A program made the position numbers and the translations under genes. The notes under the pieces were generated by a model that was given only the letters and a program-made list of their open reading frames with translations, was not told the origin of the DNA and ran no database searches. Positions 20,836 to 29,154 of a stretch of DNA of 64,000 nt are shown here, piece by piece; the first letter of the stretch is position 1; the number at the start of each line of letters is the position of its first letter. Source of the DNA: Schizosaccharomyces osmophilus (Eukaryota; Ascomycota; Schizosaccharomycetes; Schizosaccharomycetales; Schizosaccharomycetaceae); assembly GCF_027921745.1 (NCBI RefSeq), contig NC_079238.1:496001-560000 (forward strand). The letters run 5' to 3'.

Positions 20836-21040
20836 ATGGATTCTATGAAAAGCAACACCAACACATCTAGCTCTTCTCTTGTGAACAATGCTCCCTCTAA
20901 GCCTACTGTCACTACCAGTGGAGCTCAATGGTATCAACCCAAACCTCCTGGAATGTGGTATGTGGAACTTATACCTTTGCTTAACTAAGCTTGAGAAGAA
21001 CGGTAAACTAACCTTTAACTTTTTTAGTGTTATTTCTTGA
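20836..21040 (+). CDS. mfm2: M-factor mating pheromone precursor (two exons)
   Basis: Exon 1 is 20836-20957, intron 20958-21027 (70 bases; GTATGT donor, CTAAC branch at 21008-21012, TAG acceptor), exon 2 21028-21040. The product is 44 residues, the length I recall for S. pombe Mfm2, and starts with MDS as that protein does. The C-terminus reads …WYQPKPPGMCVIS: CVIS is a CAAX box, so Cys41 should be farnesylated, VIS removed and the cysteine carboxyl-methylated. The intron splits the Cys41 codon (TG|T); unspliced, the frame reads GMW and ends without a CAAX box. Mature peptide by analogy: YQPKPPGMC (S. pombe YTPKVPYMC). The Ser/Thr/Asn-rich prepart lacks a signal peptide, as expected for ABC-exported lipopeptide pheromones. 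The position between ams1 and the phosphoglycerate-mutase-like gene matches S. pombe mfm2. Confidence 0.93.
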
Positions 21041-21481
21041 TACTTCTTTGAACTTTTTTTTTTGATGATTCGATTTGGTTCTATGATTTGAGGTTTTGCT
21101 AGTTGGCAATTGCACAATGTTTCCAGGCATCCCATTCCAATTCCATATCGACAACGATTCAATTGTTTTGCTTTCGTAATATTTATGATATTTATATTAA
21201 TACTATTGTTATTTTCCAAGGTTTTTTTCATACAAAGTAATGCATACTTACCTTTTACAGACCTTACTATACAGTAGTAGTAATTGTCGTTGTTTTATTA
21301 GTAGTTGCATCATATAGGGTATTATCATTATTAAAAAAAAATATCCTTAACTAGGTTTATTAAAATCATACAGAGTTCATTGGGATCATCATAAAATCAT
21401 TGAGAGTGAATGAAGTCCTAGGGACTTGGGACTTGGGACCAAAACAATTATAAAGATGAATGTTTCCTAGAGCTGCTGTAT
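21041..21481. terminator. Convergent 3' region after the M-factor gene
   Basis: AT-rich; contains a 7-base triplicate (GGGACTT, 21422-21440 region) near the end of the neighbouring minus-strand gene. The M-factor 3' UTR should end here. No other gene is seen. Confidence 0.45.
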
Positions 21482-22150
21482 CTACTTCTCTTCAAGTGGA
21501 GTAAATCTCCAAGTCTTGTCGCTGTAGTAATGAAAAGTGTAGCCCCCATGCTGGCAAGCACTAAACGAATTCTTGTCCTTAGGTGTAGCATTCAAAGTTT
21601 CTCCGGGCTTTTGGAAACCGCAGAAGAGACGGATACAGACACCATGGGTTACGACTGCAAATGATTTTTGAGGCACCTTTGCAAAATATTCAGCCAACTG
21701 CTCTGTCTTTTTCACACTGGTCTCAAAGTCAGCTTTGTGGATTCCTTCCTTTTTGGGGTACAGCTTGTCTTCATAGCAGGCTGAAAAGTCGTATCTAGGA
21801 AATTGCTGTTCCAATTCCGCAACAGGTGTTCCAACGTTACATTCCCAATCTCCGCAATCCTGCAAAGTGGGAAGGATTTTTACGGGAAGATGATCTTCAA
21901 ATATGTAATCTTGGAAAGCAATTGTCATTGTTTCAAGAGCCCGGCGTAAAGGAGAGCAGAATATAATTTCTATAGGAAGTTTTGCATCTCGAAGCTGAAC
22001 TCGAGCCTGTTCAGCTTGCTTAATACCTTCCTTATTCAACATGGGATCGTGATCTCGATGTACACCCTCCTCATCGGTCTTGTGGTCCACAAGTCCATGA
22101 CGTAAAAAGTAAATAGTCTTCTTGTCGTCCTGTCTAGTAGCAAAAGCCAT
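21482..22150 (-). CDS. Histidine phosphatase / phosphoglycerate-mutase-family protein
   Basis: 222 residues of the histidine phosphatase superfamily. The catalytic motif FLRHGLVDHK is at 15-24, with Arg17, His18 and Gly19; the second catalytic His is in VVTHGVCIRLF, in normal order. The size and the lack of the full glycolytic PGM insertions suggest a small cytosolic phosphatase (Det1/SHB17-like group in fungi) rather than the glycolytic enzyme. Substrate unknown. It matches the S. pombe gene recalled as SPAC513.02, neighbour of mfm2. Confidence 0.9.
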   Translation of the reverse strand: MAFATRQDDKKTIYFLRHGLVDHKTDEEGVHRDHDPMLNKEGIKQAEQARVQLRDAKLPIEIIFCSPLRRALETMTIAFQDYIFEDHLPVKILPTLQDCGDWECNVGTPVAELEQQFPRYDFSACYEDKLYPKKEGIHKADFETSVKKTEQLAEYFAKVPQKSFAVVTHGVCIRLFCGFQKPGETLNATPKDKNSFSACQHGGYTFHYYSDKTWRFTPLEEK

Positions 22151-22686
22151 TTTTTCAAAACTTGATGTTTTTAACCCTGGTACTTTGGAGGTTTGCTTTC
22201 TTCTGTATATGACATCTCGTGTTATTTATACTGTACTTATGAAGTCAAGATCCATAATGCTTGGAATTTCCATGACAGTACATTTACGTGTACTCGAAGT
22301 GATGTGAATATGCAGTAAGGTGGTTACATTTTCCATCTTGTGTAAAACCAATATGGCAAAAAGCTCCATCCAGCGGTTTCGAAACTACACTGTTTATTGC
22401 ATTCTATCACTTAGAAGAAGTGTTACTATTTTTGTTCTTTATTTCGGTTCAGTTTCAATGTATAGTCATGGATTCTTTCTTTAGGAAAACACAAAAGCGC
22501 TGTTTGAAACCATACTAACGAATTTTTCATTATTCACTAAGAGACTATAGGAAAGACACTCTTCTACGGTAGTCAACATAAACGTATGAAAATCATGAAA
22601 AATATGTATTATTCATAAAGAACAGAAAATATTCAATGAGCCGTGATCCAACAAAAGGAGAGATAATATTGTAAATTTATGTAAAT
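22151..22686. other. Intergenic: phosphatase promoter and 3' flank of the MDR reductase
   Basis: AT-rich spacer between two leftward genes with no coding or repeat signal. GTTATTTATAC near 22219-22230 could serve as a TATA element on either strand. Confidence 0.45.
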
Positions 22687-23736
22687 TTACTCATCGGCAA
22701 TCTTGGAAAGTGCCTTGCCAAAGTTGTTTCCTTGAAGGACAGCAAGCAAGCCTTCAGGAACAGAACCCAAACCCATGTAAACATCATACTTGTATTTGAG
22801 CTTTCCTTCGGCAATCAGTTTGGGCATTTCACGGAAGTATTCCTCTTGGTAGAGAGGCAACAAGTTGAAGACAATGAAGCCTTCGATCTTAATACTCTTG
22901 GTAAGGAGTTGGGGATAATTCTTCAAACCATAAGGATTGGGGTTGTTGTATTGACTGATGCAACCGCAAAAAATGATACGAGCGTGGAAGTTTGCGTTTA
23001 AGAGCACGGCGTCCATTGTTTCGCCTCCGACATTCTCAAAGTAAATGTCGATGCCCTTAGGACAGACACGAGGAAGAGCGTCATGGACATTTTCCTTTTT
23101 ATAGTTAAAAACTGCATCATATCCAATGTCCTTCAAATGGGCGAGTTTCTCATCCGATCCAGCACTTCCTACAACGTACAAGCCCATAGATTTCGCCAAT
23201 TGACCCACCACTTGACCAACAGCACCAGATGCTGCAGAGACGTAAATGGTCTCACCTGCCTTGGGTTGTCCAATATGCTTGAGTCCAACATATGCGGTTT
23301 GACTGGGCATTCCCAAAGCACCCACGAAGGTCATCAAAGGCAAATTGTATTCGTTATTGATAGTTTTGACCATGCCCATAGCCTGTTTAGGCACAAGTGT
23401 ATACTCTTCCCAACCGCTCAAGAAAACGACATGGGAACCCGTCTTGTGTTCTGGAACTGCAGACTTGACAACTTCAGCAAGCGTTAAGTTTGGAATCGCT
23501 TGTCCTAATTCCAAGGATGGCAAATAACTCTTGTACTTAGGATTTTGCATGCGAATACGGATGTAGGGATCGATAGAAGTGTAAATGTTTCTCAAAAGTA
23601 AAGGATGCTCTTCATCAACCTTGACAGCTTCCAAATTGTAAGGACGTTCTTCCAAACCGAAGTGTTCTCCAATTTTGGGATATCCTTCAGTAGGATCAAT
23701 ATACTTCTTTAAAACAATAGCGTTATTCGAACTCAT
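22687..23736 (-). CDS. NADP-dependent alkenal / leukotriene-type double-bond reductase (MDR)
   Basis: 349 residues of the MDR superfamily, subgroup of 2-alkenal reductases and leukotriene B4 12-hydroxydehydrogenase/curcumin reductases, which reduce alpha,beta-unsaturated carbonyls with NADPH. The Rossmann motif SAASGAVGQVVGQLAKSMG (about 163-181) is the AxxGxxG form; IYFENVGGETMDAVL is the conserved block of the subgroup; YTSIDPYIRIRM is the usual N-terminal signature. No zinc ligands, no targeting signal, no intron. The neighbour is the PDR transporter, in the order recalled for S. pombe SPAPB24D3.08c-.09c; a joint detoxification role is inference. Confidence 0.93.
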   Translation of the reverse strand: MSSNNAIVLKKYIDPTEGYPKIGEHFGLEERPYNLEAVKVDEEHPLLLRNIYTSIDPYIRIRMQNPKYKSYLPSLELGQAIPNLTLAEVVKSAVPEHKTGSHVVFLSGWEEYTLVPKQAMGMVKTINNEYNLPLMTFVGALGMPSQTAYVGLKHIGQPKAGETIYVSAASGAVGQVVGQLAKSMGLYVVGSAGSDEKLAHLKDIGYDAVFNYKKENVHDALPRVCPKGIDIYFENVGGETMDAVLLNANFHARIIFCGCISQYNNPNPYGLKNYPQLLTKSIKIEGFIVFNLLPLYQEEYFREMPKLIAEGKLKYKYDVYMGLGSVPEGLLAVLQGNNFGKALSKIADE

Positions 23737-24382
23737 ACTACTAACAATAAACCAAAACTGGTATTCTTCTCTGCGACTTTAGAGTAGAGCAACAGCTTCC
23801 TTTTTATACCGACGTAAACTGCCATTAGTAATACATATCATATATCGTCATTAGTAATACAACTTTCCATTCTCTCTGAAGAAGTCGATCGAAAGATTTT
23901 TTTTAGGCACTAACCGAAGCTTATTACACTAAAAATGAAACGTACTGTCGGTAAATAAAGAAGGAAATACACAAATAAAAATAAAAAAAGGAAATGAAAT
24001 GAAATGAAAAAGGATATTAATGAAACGATTGTTACTAAAAATTGTTTGTCTCTTTCAATGGTTTGTACGCAAAGGGTGTGAACGATCAAAACTTTCAAAT
24101 GTAAACTTACTAGGTTTCTTACTTTTTACGTGCAAAGATTGTCTCCATTCCATAATTGGTCAGTTTATTAATTTTATGTGTCTTAGATATCTTCAAAAAT
24201 GAAAGCAAAAAAAAAAAAAAAAAAAAAAGGTCGTTATGAACATTCAGCTCTGTTTTGCAAGGACCAATGATCCTTTCTAGGTCATTATTCCGAATTTATC
24301 TCTTTTTTTAGAGCTCTACATTTTTCATGCATATACAGGATCACAATTGCTAACGCAAGACAGCACAAGAAACTATGTCATT
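23737..24382. other. Intergenic: MDR promoter, A22 tract, pdr1 3' flank
   Basis: Spacer between two leftward genes. It holds a run of 22 A at 24207-24228 and a repeated ATTAGTAATAC(A) near 23824-23860. No gene is seen. Confidence 0.5.
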
Positions 24383-27300
24383 TCAGCTTTCTTTCTTTTC
24401 TAACTGTTTGCTTTTCTTCCGAGTACGAGCGACTCGTTTCCGAAGGATTGTACTAAGGAGTATATGAATGGGTAATCTTCGAATAATCTCATATATAAGG
24501 ATCGCAAAGCCAAGATTAAAGGCAGCATATCCTATAAGGATACCAAAGTTTCTCCATCGATGATGATAACTATACCCAAAATTGGCTAGAACCTCATCTG
24601 CGACTGTGTATGGACAAAACTCACAGCTTGTGATAGCTTCCGGGTTATAAACAGCGCCAGCACCGGATGAATTTATATAATCCATAAAATATTGTCCACA
24701 GGTAAATCCTGAAGGGGGGTCAACCATGTATAATTCACCACGTTCACAGACAATTGGTACATTATGCAAGTTGTTTCCAGTCATCCCTTCAAGGAAGTAT
24801 TTATATGGACTAAGGGCGTTCATCCATTTCCAAAAGCCTATAAGCTGACTAGGTAATTGAACCATGCCATTAAAATACTGTACAAACACGAAAGCAGTAC
24901 CGCTCAGTAGGGACGCAGTACCAACACTTGGAGAAATGGTGGCAATGCCAATACCAAACGTCGTATAGTACAGAGCAAAAGCCATCATGATCAACCAAGC
25001 GTAACCACCGTAAAAAGGCGTATTGTGACCACTCAAATAATAACCGCTTGGGTAGTACCAGCATAAGAAAAACAGTGTTCCAAAACTACAATTTATGACA
25101 GCTTCCGTGATGAAAAAAGCAAAAATAAAAGCAGGGCGGCTATAAGTTGCAGAGTTTTCTTCCTGGTACTCGTAAACATCACGTAAATAAATAAATTTTG
25201 GTATCAGCCCGTTAACAAAAGAAGTAGAAGCAATCGTTAACATATAGGCAGAAAACATTTTGTTCTGTGTTCTCTGCACTCCATTTCCTTGTTTATAGAA
25301 CGCAAATCCAATAAGTAACCCAGCCAAAATATTGAACAATAACCGACTAATCAGAAGTGTAGGGTCCCTCCAATAAAGAGTGAAATTCCGCTTCATAATC
25401 TTGAATGTTTGGTAGGACGCGCTACTCAAAAACTCCTCTTCAGAACGTACCTCTTCATCACTTATTGTGCTGCTCCTTAAATGGTCGAGTTCTGAGATAA
25501 GGTGCTTATGTGCGTCCGTCGATTCCCAAGCAGCTCCATAATCTATTTCTTCCCCTTCGTTTCTGTAATATAGACATCTTATTGCATAGTCAGCAGGATC
25601 TTTGTCACTATTTTCGTCATTTCCATGAAGTTTCTTGAAATACTTTGTCACTGTTTGAGCATAATTGCCTATGTCACCAAGGTAAGCGGTCCGACCGTAG
25701 CCATCAAGAACCATTATTGAATGAAATAAATTAAGAAGTCGCGAGCTAGGTTGTGAAGTCGAACACATAATCGACAGGCCTGCATTTGCTAGTTTTCGAA
25801 GCGTAGCCATAAGCATCCAAGCGGATTGACTATCAAGTCCTGACACGGGTTCATCCAGAAGAAGAGCAGATCCCGGCCTTGCAACTAACTCAATTCCGAT
25901 TACTGTCAGCCTTTTGTGATATAAGGATAAGCCTCCACCTATGTCGCCAACAATGAATTTAGCAACATCATATAGACCCAAAAAATCAATAACCTTGTCT
26001 ACATACTCATAGCGCTCGGACATGGATACCCCACCACTTTGACGAAGCGAAGCATGTAGTCGAAGGGTTTCTCGTACAGTATACTGAGGAATAAACATTA
26101 AATGGTTCGGCACGTAGCCAATCCTTTTCCGTAAATATTTTGGATTTTTTATCCCATTTAAAGTCACTTCTCCTTCAACAATTCCCGATACACCACGTTG
26201 CGACAGTGTTTTAAGAAATACAGATTTACCTGACTTATTTTCACCAATCAATGCCATTAATTGTCCAGGCTTAATGAAACCATTGAGATTTTTCAATACA
26301 GTTTTCTGTACTCCTCCTTCTAAAATGAAAAAGGATAGGTTCTTCCAGCATAGCGACAATTCGTCCGTCGTTTTTAAAGACGTGGAGACGTCCATTGACC
26401 TATGGATTTTTTGTTCTTTATTCTGTTTCAATAATTCTTCATTAGTATTATTCGCCCATGAACTTTGAATAGTTGTGTATAATTTTCTCATCTGAAACTC
26501 AGGAATGGCAAAAGGCGTCTTATCATATACAATAAAATTGGCTATCAAAAGAGACAGCAGCAAAATAAAAAGCGAAAACCCAAGAATTATACCACAATTC
26601 CTCCATAAAAAGGAGCTTTTATATTGAAAAACGGTATTCAAGTAAGTGATGCCTATGATATGAGGAATTCCAGCTACACTAGACGGAGAAGGGCATATAT
26701 TGTTCAGAAGAGAGAAACGTAAATTTGGTATTATCGCCGAACAATTGAATACTCTGTTTTTGAACTCATTCAACATGACAGATTCATACCCATACTGAAT
26801 AGGATTCGCATAACTAAGCCATCGGAACCACCATCCAATATAAGAAATTGGCATTACAGAACCGCAAAATGAAATAAAATAGATAGCGGCAAGGCCACCT
26901 ATAAAAGCTGCGATTTCTGCACTTTGGGAGAGTAAAGCGACGAATCGAAAAATTGATGCCATACAATAAGTAATTAGAATGGTAAACAGAAAAAAGGTAA
27001 AGAAAGCACCAGCATTGACTCGAAAACCAACTAAGAAGTAAACAATTATATCAAACATCCCAACAAATATCAAGCGAAGAGGGAATTCCACTATGGTCGA
27101 GCCAAATAAAGTTGCCGATGGTTGATATAAGCATTGGATTTGATGTTTGGCAAACAAAGATTTTTTCATAAATATAATGTCTACCTCAGACATTGTTTGA
27201 ATAGCGGTAAATATAATTGCAGCTGAGAGAACGCTAGCTCGAGAATAAAGCGTTCCGGATGAATCTTGAATTTGATAAAAAATAGAACCAAGCATAAACC

Positions 27301-28633
27301 CTTGAAATATATAAGAAAAAATAAAAGTTAAGTGAAAAGAATAATCGTGGAGATAATGGAAGTATGTCACTTTAGCAAAAGCCCATACTTGTAGTCTGTA
27401 AGGAACGACAGAGGGGATTCGATTGAAGAAGCGCTTCCACTTGACAATAGGCGTATTGGAAGAATCCTTTGTGTGAAAAGCCGAAACATCACTATGGTGT
27501 TCCGTATACTGATCGATTGCTGATATTAGATGCGCATAATCCTTGCTTTGAAGCCAGCATTGACGGAATTCAGCAGGGTTAGATGGTATAAAGCCTTTGT
27601 GATTTTTATTAACAACTCGAAGCTCTGGATAGAACAATGAAGTGACAAATTCACCAATAGTACTGTGACTTTGCGGAATGAAACCAAGACCTAAAAAGTA
27701 GTCTTTCACGCGGGAAGAGGGACCGTAAAAGATTTGTTCACCTTCATATAAAACAGTTACCATATCAAACATTCGAAGGATTTTATCGGACAACTGATTG
27801 GAAACCGCAGTCAAGGTCATTCCAAAGACATGGGAGATAATTTTAATTCTTGAAAGAATGTGCGCAGCAGTCACCGAATCGAATTCACGCAGAGTATTGT
27901 CCCAGCATTGAAATAACGGTCGTGCACACATCGTTTCTGCGATATTGATGCGTTTCTGTTCACCTCCACTTATAACTTTGAAAATTCGACGATTATAAAA
28001 TGAATTCAGTTCAAACGCATCGCATATAATTTCACAAATCCTTTTAATTGTTTCCTCACGAGAGACATCATAATGTTTCACGTCAGGAAGGCGACAGGCG
28101 CAAACAAACTCCAACAAACGGCGTACACTGATGGTTGCAAATGATAAATGGTCATCATCGTGATAACTTAGATCGGTTTTATATTGACTATGCATTGTGC
28201 GATAATCCAAGCCGCTATAATTAAGCGTTCCTTCCAACATTTCATTCTTCTCGATTACTCCACTCAAAACTTTGAGCAAATTATGAGACCCTGATCCTTC
28301 ATGACCAATTACTAACAAAAAGGCACCTGGGTCTAATACAGCGTCAAATTCCTTTATCAAGGGAACCGTATTACGTTTAGGCTTTCTGGAAAACAAAACA
28401 TTCAAGGGATACATCAATTGATCCAGAAGAGAAGTGATCGTGAGACGTTCATTATATTTCCCAAAGACTTTAAATCCTCGTGCGCAAAATCCAGTAACTC
28501 GATCACGAATCCCAAACCCCTCCAGTGTGTCTGCATACTCTCGAATCCTTTTTTCAAACTCTCGCGCTGAATCTGCATCTTCACTTACGGGTCCTGTAGT
28601 ACCCACTTTTTGCTGGTTAGCCTTTTCCCTCAT
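24383..28633 (-). CDS. pdr1: PDR-type (ABCG) full-size ABC transporter with degenerate ATPase motifs
   Basis: 1,416 residues, NBD-TMD-NBD-TMD, the pleiotropic drug resistance layout, plasma or internal membrane. An in-frame TTG lies upstream at 28657, but the first ATG is 28633; numbering uses that. NBD1 Walker A is G110-H-E-G-S-G-S-H117, lacking both the K/C and S/T of the family (usual fungal form GxPGSGCT); the signature is SGGEQKR and the Walker B region CWDNTLREFDS. NBD2 Walker A GENKSGKS (797-804) is intact, LLLDEP (about 924-929) is intact, but the H-loop position is Ser960 in CSTSQP where PDR proteins have CTIHQP. Each TMD has about six helices with a large extracellular loop before the last. 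Transport activity cannot be assumed. An ATGACGT site lies 114 bases upstream. Confidence 0.93.
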   Translation of the reverse strand: MREKANQQKVGTTGPVSEDADSAREFEKRIREYADTLEGFGIRDRVTGFCARGFKVFGKYNERLTITSLLDQLMYPLNVLFSRKPKRNTVPLIKEFDAVLDPGAFLLVIGHEGSGSHNLLKVLSGVIEKNEMLEGTLNYSGLDYRTMHSQYKTDLSYHDDDHLSFATISVRRLLEFVCACRLPDVKHYDVSREETIKRICEIICDAFELNSFYNRRIFKVISGGEQKRINIAETMCARPLFQCWDNTLREFDSVTAAHILSRIKIISHVFGMTLTAVSNQLSDKILRMFDMVTVLYEGEQIFYGPSSRVKDYFLGLGFIPQSHSTIGEFVTSLFYPELRVVNKNHKGFIPSNPAEFRQCWLQSKDYAHLISAIDQYTEHHSDVSAFHTKDSSNTPIVKWKRFFNRIPSVVPYRLQVWAFAKVTYFHYLHDYSFHLTFIFSYIFQGFMLGSIFYQIQDSSGTLYSRASVLSAAIIFTAIQTMSEVDIIFMKKSLFAKHQIQCLYQPSATLFGSTIVEFPLRLIFVGMFDIIVYFLVGFRVNAGAFFTFFLFTILITYCMASIFRFVALLSQSAEIAAFIGGLAAIYFISFCGSVMPISYIGWWFRWLSYANPIQYGYESVMLNEFKNRVFNCSAIIPNLRFSLLNNICPSPSSVAGIPHIIGITYLNTVFQYKSSFLWRNCGIILGFSLFILLLSLLIANFIVYDKTPFAIPEFQMRKLYTTIQSSWANNTNEELLKQNKEQKIHRSMDVSTSLKTTDELSLCWKNLSFFILEGGVQKTVLKNLNGFIKPGQLMALIGENKSGKSVFLKTLSQRGVSGIVEGEVTLNGIKNPKYLRKRIGYVPNHLMFIPQYTVRETLRLHASLRQSGGVSMSERYEYVDKVIDFLGLYDVAKFIVGDIGGGLSLYHKRLTVIGIELVARPGSALLLDEPVSGLDSQSAWMLMATLRKLANAGLSIMCSTSQPSSRLLNLFHSIMVLDGYGRTAYLGDIGNYAQTVTKYFKKLHGNDENSDKDPADYAIRCLYYRNEGEEIDYGAAWESTDAHKHLISELDHLRSSTISDEEVRSEEEFLSSASYQTFKIMKRNFTLYWRDPTLLISRLLFNILAGLLIGFAFYKQGNGVQRTQNKMFSAYMLTIASTSFVNGLIPKFIYLRDVYEYQEENSATYSRPAFIFAFFITEAVINCSFGTLFFLCWYYPSGYYLSGHNTPFYGGYAWLIMMAFALYYTTFGIGIATISPSVGTASLLSGTAFVFVQYFNGMVQLPSQLIGFWKWMNALSPYKYFLEGMTGNNLHNVPIVCERGELYMVDPPSGFTCGQYFMDYINSSGAGAVYNPEAITSCEFCPYTVADEVLANFGYSYHHRWRNFGILIGYAAFNLGFAILIYEIIRRLPIHILLSTILRKRVARTRKKSKQLEKKES

Positions 28634-29154
28634 GAACGTTTCCAGATTATCCTTCAAATTAAATGAAATCTCTACTTTTCCTTTTTTCTCTTTACGAGCA
28701 TGTGAACGGGAAATGTAAATTCACATCAATTAGTATGAAGAACCAGATGACGTTAACTTTTGCGGTCTTGAAATTTTTCTGCGAAACCCCAGAATAAGCT
28801 ACCGAGGCCTTCCTTTCGACAGGACCTTCGGTTACTCTACTCTTTCTTTCATTAGATGTCGTTTAAAATCGCTGATGACAGTTGTATTCCTCAGTGGAAC
28901 GTGTCTATTCAATCCTACATTTATAACCGCTAGTTTATAAGGCAACATGGCCATGTAATAACTAGGCAATTTGAGGATTTGGAGAATAAACACGCTACAA
29001 CGCAGCTAGCATCATGGTGTTACAAGGAAGACGAAACGAAAAATTATAAACACATTCAAGATGAAAATTGAAATATGAGATATTAAATTATACAATCAAA
29101 AAATTACAGGTATAATAAAGAAATGAAATGAAACGATGGGAAAGTGGTTAAGGC
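28634..29154. promoter_or_regulatory. pdr1 promoter and agl1 3' flank; ATGACGT site at 28747-28753
   Basis: Spacer between two leftward genes. ATGACGT (28747-28753) is the M26/CRE heptamer bound by Atf1-Pcr1 and suggests stress control of pdr1. Nothing else is recognised. Confidence 0.5.

Noticed and set aside
20719-21231. 170-codon minus-strand frame across the M-factor gene
   Set aside because: Low-complexity Lys/Asn/Ile composition at its start, no family features, and it lies antisense to a well-supported spliced pheromone gene.
28634-28657. Eight-residue extension of pdr1
   Set aside because: It starts at TTG, not ATG; the first methionine codon is at 28633.
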